Shown here: in pieces, positions 26,398-35,192 of the stretch
Numbering within the stretch: position 1 is the first letter of the stretch
How the letters are laid out: each line of letters begins with the position of its first letter
Origin: Pseudomonadota bacterium
Lineage (GTDB): Bacteria > Desulfobacterota > Desulfobacteria > Desulfobacterales > RPRI01
Direction: 5' to 3'
Assembly (NCBI GenBank): GCA_018817425.1
Contig: JAHITX010000077.1
Coordinates: 1 to 43,093 of the forward strand
Length of the DNA stretch: 43,093 nucleotides
Translations under genes and position numbers: made by a program
The notes under the pieces: generated by a model
What the model saw: the letters and a program-made list of their open reading frames with translations, nothing else
The model's database searches: none
What the model was told of the DNA's origin: nothing

Positions 26398-26421
26398 GAT
26401 ATGTATAGTACTAAAGTTCCG

Positions 26422-26988
26422 TCAAGCTTTCATCAGTATTCCTCTAAGGTCAAATAGATGACAAAGCGCTGTAAAAGCCAGCGAATGACGAAATCTACCC
26501 AAGGCAATCTCTTGCCCTATCTCCTTTATACTCATAACGCCAACTGCCACATGCTCACCATCATCAAGCTCAGGGAGCATTGTCTGCTTCACGTTTCTTG
26601 CCACCCAATGATGACAGCGGTTATCCAAAAATGCCGGGTTGGGCTCCACATATCCTAAATACTCCCATTCTTCACTCGTGTAACCCGTTTCTTCTTTCAA
26701 CTCTCGGATAGCCGCTTCTTTTGATGTTTCTCCTGATTCAACGATTCCTGCGGGAAGCTCAGTTGTTGTTTCACCGGTTCCAAAACGATGCTGATAGACA
26801 ATCACTAATTTATTCTCCGGGGTCAGCGCTATCACATTTACCCAATCAGAAGATTCGAGGACTGTGGCTTTTACCGTATGAGCATTCCTTGGGTTTCTCA
26901 TCCAATCAAATCTTACACGAAAAAGCTTCAGGTCAGGTCCTGTCTCAGTTTGAATGCATTCCCAATCTGTTTGTTTTTTATCGCTCAT
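26422..26988 (-). CDS. Nudix hydrolase, ADP-ribose pyrophosphatase type
   Basis: A 188-aa Nudix enzyme. The Nudix box is complete: G-x5-E-x7-REUxEExGU, seen as GIVESGETSKEAAIRELKEE followed by TGY. A typical downstream segment, YVEPNPAFLDNRCHHWVA, fits the ADP-ribose/nucleoside-diphosphate-sugar subfamily. It is convergent with the M23 gene, with only 24 bp between them and no clear terminator. Confidence 0.88.
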   Translation of the reverse strand: MSDKKQTDWECIQTETGPDLKLFRVRFDWMRNPRNAHTVKATVLESSDWVNVIALTPENKLVIVYQHRFGTGETTTELPAGIVESGETSKEAAIRELKEETGYTSEEWEYLGYVEPNPAFLDNRCHHWVARNVKQTMLPELDDGEHVAVGVMSIKEIGQEIALGRFRHSLAFTALCHLFDLRGILMKA

Positions 26989-27034
26989 AAGTATTCTCCA
27001 AAGTTTCGGTAAACAATTAAGTTCCGTTAGATTT

Positions 27035-28777
27035 TTAACGATCCATCAGCACCTGCATATCGCTCTTGATGAAATCTTCTCCGATATATGTACTTCCGCC
27101 CATGGCTTTTATCATGGAAAGTCCATCCAGCAAGGGGTTGATGCCCAAATTGACTATCTTTGAGGCTTTTTCCACTTTGTCTCTCTGAGCAATAGCCATC
27201 CAGCTTATACCCCAGGAGATTAATTTGCGGGTCTTGATAATCATTTCTTCGGTGTTTAAATAAAAGATCTGGTTGTTTTCAGCAGTCATCTCCTTTCCAA
27301 GGGCTTTAAAGTTGGAGTTGCTGCCAAGACTTTTTTTATCAGGTGCATCTATCATACTTTTAAGCAGGTTGCGGTTGATAGTCAGGGCAAAATATTCTTC
27401 TATAAAAGTATAAGCCGGGCTCATATTAGCTCCGGTTGGCAGCATGACGTATTTAACATCGGTTTTCCGGTAAGTCTCATGCTGTATAGGCATATTTAAT
27501 TTCTTGATTTGTTGTTTGATCAATTGATTGATAACATCGGGTTGTTTTACTTCGATAAACAAAGCAAGTTCAGGATAGGGAAACGGCCCATCCATATTGA
27601 TATCTTTGATCAGCATTCCAGCCTGAGTACCGAAAGCATCCAGAAGAGATTCTATTTCCATACCTGTTTCCTTAACAAAGCTTTGCTTTATCTTTGCCAC
27701 GGCTTCAGATGTTATTTCCGGATGATGCTGAATCTCATCCCAATAGACTTTCAGATCAAAGGTGTTCTGCCAGTTATAGATCAATGAATCAACCGGAATA
27801 TACTTTAAAATGTGGTTGGCAGCAGGATCAATATCGGTAATAGTTTTTAGCCTGTGAGACAACTTTGTTCTGTCAATTCCTGCAATTATTTTTGAACGTA
27901 CCAGGGGGCTGCCGTCATCATATTGTACAAAATTAATGGTCTCAATTCCCTGTAAATTCTCAAACTGGGTTACAAGCTTTCTCGCACCTGGATCAGTATC
28001 TGCCTTGTGGCTGACAGCCTCCCGGAAAAAGGTAATAAAATGATCGGCATTTGCAAAGGCAAGAAAATCTGTCTGGCCTGACTTATAAAGATCGGCACAA
28101 TGGCGTTGATAGATCTCGGCCTGTAATAAAGAAGTACTATCATCTAATGACTGTTTAAGGCAGCGTTTTACAGGCGCTATTGAAAAACCGGCTATCATCA
28201 GTCCTTTAGTCAATGCATAGTAAACCGGCCGACCGTTTTTCAGAAAGAACTCGCTTATCTCCCATTGTTGATATTTTTGGGTTTTCACGGAAAGTGTTGA
28301 GCCAAACATGCTGGCAAAGCTCTCTATAATTTTAACAGACTGTTTGGGCCTTGCCACCAATACTATCGAATCAAGGAGGGTTTCAGGATCAACGGATTCC
28401 AGTTGCCGGGGGTCAAGATTTATATTTAACATTGCAAAAGAAACATCCTGACCAAAAAAGGCATCAAACCAGGTACTGTTAACAGCGGTTTTAAAGTTTC
28501 CCACGGCATGTGTGATCTCTGTACGCTGCTTAGGCGGTATCTCCATAGCAGCCATAAGCTGCGGCAAATCAATACCGCCAAGAGACTGCCCCATGCGACC
28601 TTTCCTGAATCGTTCGATCTGCTTTTTCAGTTCGCACACCCTGATCATGCCTAAAGTATCTTTTGGCAGCACAGCTTCAATGGCAGTTTGCCGGGCAAGT
28701 GGTTTATAGAAGTAATAATAGGCCCCGGCTGAAATCACCAGAGCAATAATCACCAACACAATAATTGTTTTTCGCAT
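27035..28777 (-). CDS. DUF3352-like membrane-anchored protein
   Basis: A 580-aa protein. One N-terminal membrane helix (residues about 4-24) is followed by a large extracytoplasmic region of repeated alpha/beta units, with segments like VLPKDTLGMIRV, FFGQDVSFAML and YYALTKGLMIAGF that resemble DUF3352. No catalytic motif is visible. Function is unknown. It lies 46 bp upstream of the Nudix gene start region on the same strand and may share a transcript with it. Confidence 0.7.
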   Translation of the reverse strand: MRKTIIVLVIIALVISAGAYYYFYKPLARQTAIEAVLPKDTLGMIRVCELKKQIERFRKGRMGQSLGGIDLPQLMAAMEIPPKQRTEITHAVGNFKTAVNSTWFDAFFGQDVSFAMLNINLDPRQLESVDPETLLDSIVLVARPKQSVKIIESFASMFGSTLSVKTQKYQQWEISEFFLKNGRPVYYALTKGLMIAGFSIAPVKRCLKQSLDDSTSLLQAEIYQRHCADLYKSGQTDFLAFANADHFITFFREAVSHKADTDPGARKLVTQFENLQGIETINFVQYDDGSPLVRSKIIAGIDRTKLSHRLKTITDIDPAANHILKYIPVDSLIYNWQNTFDLKVYWDEIQHHPEITSEAVAKIKQSFVKETGMEIESLLDAFGTQAGMLIKDINMDGPFPYPELALFIEVKQPDVINQLIKQQIKKLNMPIQHETYRKTDVKYVMLPTGANMSPAYTFIEEYFALTINRNLLKSMIDAPDKKSLGSNSNFKALGKEMTAENNQIFYLNTEEMIIKTRKLISWGISWMAIAQRDKVEKASKIVNLGINPLLDGLSMIKAMGGSTYIGEDFIKSDMQVLMDR

Positions 28778-28856
28778 AAAGACCTCTTCTCTAAAAGTTA
28801 ATATCCTGTTTCCAAATGCCGGAAAAGTCTATGGGGTTTTGTGGGGCATATTGTTT

Positions 28857-29074
28857 AGGGGCGTATTGCAATACGCCCCTACGATTATGTATCGTGTCCA
28901 TCGTATGATCATGCATCGTACCAATATGATTTATTTTAATGATTCTTTGTTCATAACACAATACCCTCGTAGGGCGGCATTTTATATGCCGCCATGTGAC
29001 GGCAACTTCCATCATCTAACTACCATCTTGAGTTACGCCACAGACATCATTTTGGCGGGGTGTGAAACCCCGCC
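28857..29074. repeat. Cluster of three REP-type palindromes
   Basis: The 425-bp gap between the DUF3352-like gene and the KAP gene holds three perfect palindromes. One is a 24-bp palindrome without a loop (28857-28880). The second is GGCGGCAT-N5-ATGCCGCC (28973-28993). The third is GGCGGGGT-N5-ACCCCGCC (29054-29074). The second and third share the outer sequence CGTAGGGCGG in opposite orientations, like a BIME. RAYT transposases act on such elements, and one is encoded at 10095. No gene is seen in the gap. Confidence 0.75.
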
Positions 29075-29202
29075 CTACGCAAGCAAAAAGTCCAATCCCC
29101 GAAATTCCACTCCGTTGCGTTCATTCATACGCCGCCGGCTTCGCTTCGTCGGCTATTCACTCTCTGCACTCCGCTAAAAAATTTTGCCAAGGGTCCAAGG
29201 GC

Positions 29203-31374
29203 TCAAGTGTCAATGGAAACGGACCTGGAGAGGCGGAAGCCTATACCGTTGTATCGGTCGTCAGGTGGGATGCTGCTACGAAAAGACATCCGGCATCGGA
29301 GCGCATAGTCGCCCCAACTGCCGCCGCGTACCACGCGACTAGAGCCTGTTGGATGACCAATTGGATCTTTCACAGGATCAGAAGGATAATCACCTTTCCA
29401 GTCCTGGCACCATTCCCAAACATTACCAAGCATATCGTACAGTCCCAATTTATTAGGATCTTTTTGGCCAACCCCGTGGGTTTCATCTTCAGAGTTATTA
29501 GCATACCAAGCAATTTTGTCTATGTTGTCTTCATATCTATCCCTTTTAGTCCCTACCCGACAAGCATATTCCCATTCCGCTTCAGTAGGTAGACGAAAAC
29601 CGTTTGCATCATTAATCCTCTTTACGCTTTTCCCATTGATTTCATAGGCAGACTTATATCCTGTTTTATCGGAAAGACTGTTACAAAATTCCACAGCATC
29701 AAACCATGATAAACTCTCCACTGGTTTATCAACCCCCCTAAAATGACTGGGGTTTTTACCGGTCACTTTATAATACAATAACTGTGTTACAGGATACTTG
29801 TCTATTTCAAAATCACTCACAGTTGTTTCGACTTCCCCTTCTTTTTCATCGCCCATAGTAAATGTACCACCTGGAATCTTTACCATTCTTCCATTTAATT
29901 CATCTTTTAAAGAAGTTTCCTGTGCCTCATAATTTATAGCCTTTGCCCTTGTTTCCGGATTTAAGGCAGGCGCAAGCATAAACACATATCGAGTTACTTC
30001 CTCCTGATTCTCAAACCCTTTATCATGAAACGTACCCCTTTCCTCACATCTTAAGATGACTTCAAGTTTTGAAAAGTGCCGCTCTTCCAACCATCGATCA
30101 ACTATCGGGATATCGGTTTTGGTCGGCTTATAAGGCTGTTCCCTGCTCTCTTCAATTTTCTCTTTTTTTGTTTCTACAAGTTGCCGGATTATTTTCTGAA
30201 GCTTTATAAGGTGATGCGGGTAATTTTCAAGTTGACGATAAAGATTTGGAAGCAAAAATGCAATCAAACTCATTTTTATGAGGAGTTCCGGGAGAAAAGG
30301 TTCACAATCCTCTACTTGCTTGCGGTCCGCCACCCACATGGAAAAGGAAATGGCATTTATGAATCGTTTTAAAGTTCGGGGATTATTGCCAAGTGTCTCA
30401 AGTATCGTTTTAATAAATGGTTGTGCATCTTTTAAGTCATTCATTAAAGATGTGATATGACTTAAAAGGTGTTTTGGATCTGCCGGTGGCATCGCAACAG
30501 GAAACTGAACTATCTTATCCAGATAGTCTTTTTCTATATCCGGCAAATCTTCGCGGTTTGTAAGGTATAGTTCCCTGTAACGCACGCGAATACCCCGTTC
30601 TATTACTTCCCTGGCAACACCGATCACAAATACAAAATTCGGTAAATCCAAAAGCACCTTTAAGCCCTCAAGCAACTGGACAGCCTTTTCGGGCAGACAA
30701 CGATCCAGATCATCGATAAATACTACGATCTTTGTACCGAACTCCTCAGCAGCTTTCTGTAGTTCCTGAAGAAGATTATAATAAAGACTCTCGTATTCCT
30801 GAACAGAATCCAAAATACCGGCTTCTTTCTCTTTATTATCAATTTCCTTTTCAGCTCTTCGCGATTCATCAATCATATCTTTAAATTTAAACTTCGACTT
30901 AAGAAGCAACGGAATTTTGATTTCACCTTCTAAGCCATAGGCAAGGGCAATTGGCACCTTTGTGAGTTTTTTTAAAAAAACTGAGACTTTTTTAGAAAAT
31001 TCCCCTTTATCACCTTTTTGTCTTTCATGAACCCGTTTTAATGAAGCGGCCAAGGTATGAAAAAACGGAATAATCAGGTGCTCCTCACCTGCAAACTGCC
31101 AGGGATTAAACCAGACGGTCAGTATCCGGCATTCACTGTCAGTGGCATCAGCGCACAAAGCCTTTTCGATCAGCTTTAACATACTGGTTTTCCCCGAACC
31201 CCATTGACCATAGACACCAATTGTAAAAGAACCACTGGATTCTACGGAACGTATCATCTGGACCAACCCATCACAATGTTCCTGATGTCCGATCCGGTCT
31301 TCTTCTGCTATACTATCCGGCACAACTAACATGGGTGTATGGGTTTCTCTTTTTGAGGGCTTTTTGGAGACCAT
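29203..31374 (-). CDS. KAP-family P-loop NTPase fused to FGE/C-type-lectin-fold domain
   Basis: A 723-aa fusion protein. Residues about 25-350 are a KAP NTPase: Walker A GQWGSGKTS (56-64), VWFNPWQFAGEEH, Walker B VVFIDDLDRC (217-226) and GNNPRTLKRFIN. A helical linker follows. Residues about 495-720 are a formylglycine-generating-enzyme/SUMF1-type domain (MVKIPGGTFTMGDE, GFRLPTEAEWEYACR, GLYDMLGNVWEWCQDW). One of the two FGE active-site Cys is Asp; only C694 remains, so it is more likely a ligand-binding C-type-lectin fold than an enzyme. The C-terminal 44 residues (GGSW to IGFRL) match the layout of diversity-generating-retroelement variable regions. Good RBS (AAGGAG). Confidence 0.9.
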   Translation of the reverse strand: MVSKKPSKRETHTPMLVVPDSIAEEDRIGHQEHCDGLVQMIRSVESSGSFTIGVYGQWGSGKTSMLKLIEKALCADATDSECRILTVWFNPWQFAGEEHLIIPFFHTLAASLKRVHERQKGDKGEFSKKVSVFLKKLTKVPIALAYGLEGEIKIPLLLKSKFKFKDMIDESRRAEKEIDNKEKEAGILDSVQEYESLYYNLLQELQKAAEEFGTKIVVFIDDLDRCLPEKAVQLLEGLKVLLDLPNFVFVIGVAREVIERGIRVRYRELYLTNREDLPDIEKDYLDKIVQFPVAMPPADPKHLLSHITSLMNDLKDAQPFIKTILETLGNNPRTLKRFINAISFSMWVADRKQVEDCEPFLPELLIKMSLIAFLLPNLYRQLENYPHHLIKLQKIIRQLVETKKEKIEESREQPYKPTKTDIPIVDRWLEERHFSKLEVILRCEERGTFHDKGFENQEEVTRYVFMLAPALNPETRAKAINYEAQETSLKDELNGRMVKIPGGTFTMGDEKEGEVETTVSDFEIDKYPVTQLLYYKVTGKNPSHFRGVDKPVESLSWFDAVEFCNSLSDKTGYKSAYEINGKSVKRINDANGFRLPTEAEWEYACRVGTKRDRYEDNIDKIAWYANNSEDETHGVGQKDPNKLGLYDMLGNVWEWCQDWKGDYPSDPVKDPIGHPTGSSRVVRGGSWGDYALRCRMSFRSSIPPDDRYNGIGFRLSRSVSIDT

Positions 31375-31447
31375 CTGATTCTCCTTATAGATTTTTAAAT
31401 GAATAATCGGCTAAACCACAAATATAAAAATCTTTTTATACAATATT

Positions 31448-31476
31448 TGTATATAAAATAAGTAATTGCTCGTCAA
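31448..31476 (-). promoter_or_regulatory. Sigma-70 promoter for the KAP-NTPase fusion gene
   Basis: On the minus strand TTGACG (31476-31471) and TATACA (31453-31448) are separated by 17 bp, in an AT-rich region. The predicted start near 31441 leaves a leader of about 67 nt before the ATG at 31374. Confidence 0.6.
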
Positions 31477-31583
31477 GGAATTTGAGATTTAATTAATCGG
31501 AACAAGCTGATATATGTATTTACCATAATACTCCAAACCATATAGACATTTGTATAGACATTAAAACCGAAAAGTTTGATAAT

Positions 31584-32081
31584 ATGCTTGTGGATGAGCT
31601 GATTATATTTACAGATGGAAGTGTGAATACTAAGTCAAAGATTGGATATGGGGCTTACCTCGCTGTATCTGAACCTGGACTTTCGTTGGATGCTTTGAGA
31701 AAGCAAGTGAAAGTGAAGCGCTTTGATCATACTTCTTCAACGAATCTTGAATTACAAACTCTATTATGGGCGCTAAACGATATTCAGGTAATGGGGAACA
31801 AGGTAATTATATATACGGATTCCCAAAACATCATGGGTTTGCCGGGAAGGCGTGAGCGCTTAGAAAAAAACAATTATTGTTCAAAGAAAAACAGGCGTAT
31901 AAATAATTATGAGCTTTATCAGAAATTTTATAGAATGACTGATCAAATAAATTGTAAATTTGTTAAAGTGCATGGACATCAGGCATCAAATAAAAAAGAT
32001 GATACAGACAGGCTTTTTACACTTGTGGATAAAGCTTCAAGGAATGCGTTGAGAAAAGATGTCGGGGAGCATTCAATTTGA
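31584..32081 (+). CDS. Ribonuclease H family protein
   Basis: A 165-aa RNase H-fold protein. The four acidic catalytic residues are visible: FTDGS, the Glu in TNLELQTLLWAL, YTDSQ, and the Asp in FTLVDKASRNAL. KVHGHQ supplies the usual His loop. It would cut RNA in RNA:DNA hybrids. It is divergent from the KAP fusion gene across 209 bp and differs in sequence from the housekeeping rnhA type, with a basic insert near residues 90-105. It starts at ATG 31584. Confidence 0.85.
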   Translation: MLVDELIIFTDGSVNTKSKIGYGAYLAVSEPGLSLDALRKQVKVKRFDHTSSTNLELQTLLWALNDIQVMGNKVIIYTDSQNIMGLPGRRERLEKNNYCSKKNRRINNYELYQKFYRMTDQINCKFVKVHGHQASNKKDDTDRLFTLVDKASRNALRKDVGEHSI

Positions 32082-32161
32082 AACGGGCTCTCTTGCAATA
32101 AATAGATTTTTTATGATAGTATTGTACAAATTATATTTTTAGGAAATAGAGGAAATGTTGT

Positions 32162-32353
32162 ATGAACGGAAATAACCGCGCTAATATAAAAGTGGGTGCG
32201 CATGTAAAAGTTGTGCAAAAACAGGATCAGCGTACAGGCAATCTGACTGAAGGTATTGTGAAGAATATTCTTACAAAATCAGGTACCCATCCGCATGGGA
32301 TAAAGGTACGCCTTGAAAGCGGTATAGTAGGACGGGTTAAAGAAATTACCTGA
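32162..32353 (+). CDS. ywbE: YwbE family protein
   Basis: A 63-aa basic protein of the YwbE (DUF2196) family: IKVGAHVKVVQKQDQRTGNL, TEGIVKNILTKSGTHPHGIK, VRLESGIVGRVKEI. It is a small SH3/KOW-like beta barrel with no known biochemical role. A weak promoter, TTGCAA-N18-TAGTAT (32093-32122), lies upstream. The length equals that of the family. Confidence 0.92.
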   Translation: MNGNNRANIKVGAHVKVVQKQDQRTGNLTEGIVKNILTKSGTHPHGIKVRLESGIVGRVKEIT

Positions 32354-32473
32354 GCCATTTACAAAACGTCTCATCTTGGCTGTTGACGGGCAAGCAAAAC
32401 ACCCTGGAAGCCTGGTTAACTGCCGCATTGCGGCTAAATTGAACCAAATGATGCAGAGGAGGTCATACCTACT

Positions 32474-32686
32474 ATGAAGACAATAAAACAAGTTCTTGTT
32501 TTGACAATCAGTATTGCCTTGGTGCTGGTGGCTGTGCAAAACACAGCTCCCATCCAGGCTCGATTCCTTTGGTTTACCACAGAAATGCCGGTAATACTAC
32601 TGCTGTTTCTTACGGCTGCAGGAGGTTTTATATTAGGGTTAATTGTGTCGCTACTCGCTAAAAGCGGCACTAAACTTAAATCGTAA
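32474..32686 (+). CDS. LapA-domain (DUF1049) membrane protein
   Basis: A 70-aa protein with two hydrophobic helices (residues about 8-24 and 38-60) and the LapA/DUF1049 pattern: an AVQNTAPIQARFLWF loop between helices and ILGLIVSLLAK. Homologues take part in envelope or lipopolysaccharide assembly. RBS AGGAGG about 10 nt before the ATG. It lies 17 nt before sodB, so the two may be co-transcribed. Confidence 0.88.
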   Translation: MKTIKQVLVLTISIALVLVAVQNTAPIQARFLWFTTEMPVILLLFLTAAGGFILGLIVSLLAKSGTKLKS

Positions 32687-32703
32687 AATAAAAGGAGAAT
32701 ATT

Positions 32704-33297
32704 ATGTCTATTATGCTACCCGATCTTCCTTACAAAAAAGATGCGCTTGAACCATATATCAGTTCGGAAACTTTGGATTTTCATTATGGAAAACACCATA
32801 ATGCTTATGTTACAAACCTCAACAAGCTTATTGAGGGTACTGATCTGGCCGGCAAGACATTAGAGGATATCATTAAAACAACTGCAAATACTAGTGACAA
32901 AATCGGTATTTTTAACAATGCCGCTCAGGTCTTAAACCATACCTTTTACTGGCAATCCATGAAACCGGATTGTGGTGGCTTACCTACAGGAAAGATCGCA
33001 GAAAAAATCAACTCCGATTTTGGAAGCTACGACAACTTTATTAAAGAGCTAAAGAATGCCGGTCTTACACAATTTGGCAGCGGATGGGCATGGCTGGTCT
33101 TGAAAGATAACAAGTTGGAGGTTATGAAAACATCAAACGCTGATACTCCTATAGCTCACGGTTTAAAGCCATTATTGACGGTGGACGTATGGGAACATGC
33201 TTATTATCTTGATTATCAAAACAAACGTAATGAATACCTTGACGCATTCATCGAAAACTTTATCAACTGGGATTTTGTCAATTCTAATCTCGCTTAA
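32704..33297 (+). CDS. sodB: Superoxide dismutase, Fe/Mn family
   Basis: A 197-aa enzyme. The four metal ligands are present: His in LDFHYGKHHNAYV, His in VLNHTFYW, and Asp and His in VDVWEHAYYLDY. GLTQFGSGWAWLVL is the usual substrate-funnel block and has Gln and Gly spacing closer to the Fe type. It removes superoxide in the cytoplasm. There is no signal peptide. Its RBS is AGGAG. In an anaerobe it serves defence against oxygen exposure. Confidence 0.95.
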   Translation: MSIMLPDLPYKKDALEPYISSETLDFHYGKHHNAYVTNLNKLIEGTDLAGKTLEDIIKTTANTSDKIGIFNNAAQVLNHTFYWQSMKPDCGGLPTGKIAEKINSDFGSYDNFIKELKNAGLTQFGSGWAWLVLKDNKLEVMKTSNADTPIAHGLKPLLTVDVWEHAYYLDYQNKRNEYLDAFIENFINWDFVNSNLA

Positions 33298-33343
33298 TAG
33301 ATAGTTACAAAACTGATGGCAACATTGAGGAGGCCTGCTGCTA

Positions 33344-33805
33344 ATGGATGACAGTATAATATGTTTTACCCTTGGATTATCACAAACGGATATACAGGCC
33401 GGAATGGCGGCCTTTGCTGAAATGGCACAGGGATCAAATGCACTGGAAGTAATTCCTGTCACAGAAGATTTGTTTACCAAAACTGTAGGCGATGTGATCG
33501 AAGAAAAGGTTAAGACATTAACTGAAAACAAAGCAGCAAAGCCTTCTGCCGATTGCAACCGCAAAACTCCCGCATCCGGCAATTACCGTATGGTACTGAT
33601 AAATTCTGAAGATAAAGAGCAAGTAATACAGATCCTAAGAAGTTATAAACAGGTGTTGCCCGATCCGCAGGATGTGATTATTGCTATGATCACAGAAACA
33701 GCCCGAACATGGAATTTTCTGGAATATCTTATGCACCTTGATAAAGAACACGAATACAGAAAAACCCACCCTCCTCAAAATGACCCGGATATGAAACGGA
33801 TGTAA
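33344..33805 (+). CDS. DUF3783 domain protein
   Basis: A 153-aa soluble protein. The C-terminal part, MITETARTWNFLEYLMHLDK followed by EHEY, matches the DUF3783 pattern. The N-terminal half (MDDSIICFTLGLSQTDIQAG) is alpha/beta. A polar linker (residues about 65-80) joins them. Role unknown. GGAGG lies 13 nt before the ATG; it lies 46 bp after sodB and may be in the same transcript. Confidence 0.75.
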   Translation: MDDSIICFTLGLSQTDIQAGMAAFAEMAQGSNALEVIPVTEDLFTKTVGDVIEEKVKTLTENKAAKPSADCNRKTPASGNYRMVLINSEDKEQVIQILRSYKQVLPDPQDVIIAMITETARTWNFLEYLMHLDKEHEYRKTHPPQNDPDMKRM

Positions 33806-33822
33806 AATCTTTCTTTTTTATT

Positions 33823-34821
33823 CTATTCGAAATAAATAATAAATTCCATATCCGGCGTTTTATTATATGAAGCAGGTTTGTCTTTCCAGAACCAGACAAC
33901 AGCCTTGGCCGGCCAGCCAGTGATACTGATATCATCTGTTGGCGGGGTGCTTGGACTAACATTATTGCATCCTCCCGGATACCCACAACTGCCTCCTCTG
34001 TGTATATAATGTTTTATAGCAACAGGCGCATTGGGTTGGATGTCTTTTGAGATATTAGTTGAATTATCATATGACACATATACGTATTTGAGGTTAAAGT
34101 CCCTGGCATTGTAAAATAAAAAGCTGAATTTTTGTTTATAGCTAAGTTGAGCGCATTCTTTACTATAGTGTACTTCCGCTTTCTTAAGCGCAGGATACCA
34201 TCGCAGATCATAAGGTTCACAATAAACCGGAAATTTATCGCTTCCCAGTTCTTCTTCGGGCACAACCGCCATATTCCATGATATTATTAAGTCAGGTACT
34301 GCCAGAAGATATGGATTAAGTATGGAAACTGACTGCATTGAAGGGCCTTCAATACTGTCATTACCACGGCCATAGGAAGCTCCCATAGTTCCCCACCATG
34401 GTCTGCCATCTTCAATCTGACCAAAAACTGTCCGTGAAGGAATATAGTCGCCTTCAATGAGTTCCGGATATTGATAAACGGCATCTGTCCTAAGATCGTA
34501 CACTTCCGATTTGGACATAAAATCCAGATCCATAACAGAATTCAGATTTATATCTATTTCTTCTTCTGATGCAAAGTCGCCAATGGCAAGCTGATTTGCG
34601 GTTTTCTGAATATTAGCAAGTTCATTTTTACTTGCAGCAGGTGTATTTTGAATTACAGCAGAAACTGATTCTTGTTCGGCCGGATGCTTCCGTAGTAACG
34701 GGTAGGCAATTACCGCCAATACAACAAGAGCGATAAATAATATTAAAGTAACAATGCTCATACCGCTTTGGCCAGACGATTCAACTCGCTTTGCATTTGT
34801 TTTTAAAGGACATATATCCAT
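33823..34821 (-). CDS. Membrane-anchored protein of unknown function
   Basis: A 332-aa protein. A short cytoplasmic N-terminus precedes one membrane helix (about residues 25-43) and a roughly 285-aa extracytoplasmic region rich in Tyr, Trp and Ser, with Cys pairs (CEPYD, KECAQ, SCGYPGGC) that could form disulfides. No family was recognised. ATG at 34821 is preferred; GTG at 34851 would add ten residues. It is convergent with the DUF3783 gene. Confidence 0.65.
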   Translation of the reverse strand: MDICPLKTNAKRVESSGQSGMSIVTLILFIALVVLAVIAYPLLRKHPAEQESVSAVIQNTPAASKNELANIQKTANQLAIGDFASEEEIDINLNSVMDLDFMSKSEVYDLRTDAVYQYPELIEGDYIPSRTVFGQIEDGRPWWGTMGASYGRGNDSIEGPSMQSVSILNPYLLAVPDLIISWNMAVVPEEELGSDKFPVYCEPYDLRWYPALKKAEVHYSKECAQLSYKQKFSFLFYNARDFNLKYVYVSYDNSTNISKDIQPNAPVAIKHYIHRGGSCGYPGGCNNVSPSTPPTDDISITGWPAKAVVWFWKDKPASYNKTPDMEFIIYFE

Positions 34822-34867
34822 ATTATCATCTCTCACTAAAAGGCAATCCACATAAATTCAGGCTTAA

Positions 34868-34921
34868 AGAGCCACTTTCAAAACGTTTCAGTTTGGTCAA
34901 GGTCAAGGCGGATGAAAATTT
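34868..34921. repeat. Fragment of the 7562-7703 MITE-like element, opposite orientation
   Basis: About 54 bp, containing TTTCAAAACGTTTC, GTTTGGTCAAG and TCAAGGCGG, matches the complement of 7654-7703 with few differences. It is the outer third of the element only and lies between two minus-strand genes. Confidence 0.65.
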
Positions 34922-34961
34922 TGTATATAATATTTTTTTCATCTCTACATCTCCCGACATT

Positions 34962-35192
34962 TTATTCTTTTCTTTTTACCAAGGCATCTTTAATATCTTG
35001 CAACTCTTTTAATAACTTTTTTGTGGTTATGTTATTTTTATACGCCATTATAATCAATTTTACAGAAACAAGAAACACACCTGCTTCTAAAAGCAGATCG
35101 TGAGTAAGACCTTTGGTAAACAATGCCAATACAAAAAGCACAAAAGTAATCGCTATAATCACTGAAGATCCGACATCAAAATGTTCTCTCAT
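34962..35192 (-). CDS. Small two-helix membrane protein
   Basis: A 76-aa protein with two hydrophobic helices (about residues 9-27 and 33-50) and a charged helical tail (KKLLKELQDIKDALVKRKE). It overlaps the GNAT gene upstream by 4 nt (ATGA), so it is translated with it. No family recognised. Confidence 0.65.
   Translation of the reverse strand: MREHFDVGSSVIIAITFVLFVLALFTKGLTHDLLLEAGVFLVSVKLIIMAYKNNITTKKLLKELQDIKDALVKRKE

Noticed and set aside
28857-28880. CRISPR array
   Set aside because: The palindromes are only three, differ in sequence and are unevenly spaced; there are no regular direct repeats with spacers and no cas genes.
28778-29202. DGR template repeat or reverse transcriptase next to the KAP fusion gene
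   Set aside because: I looked for a second copy of the GGSW-IGFRL coding segment and for a reverse transcriptase frame in this gap and in the rest of the window; none was seen.
29062-29592. 176-codon plus-strand frame antisense to the FGE domain
   Set aside because: Antisense shadow that also runs through the REP-type palindromes; composition is not protein-like.
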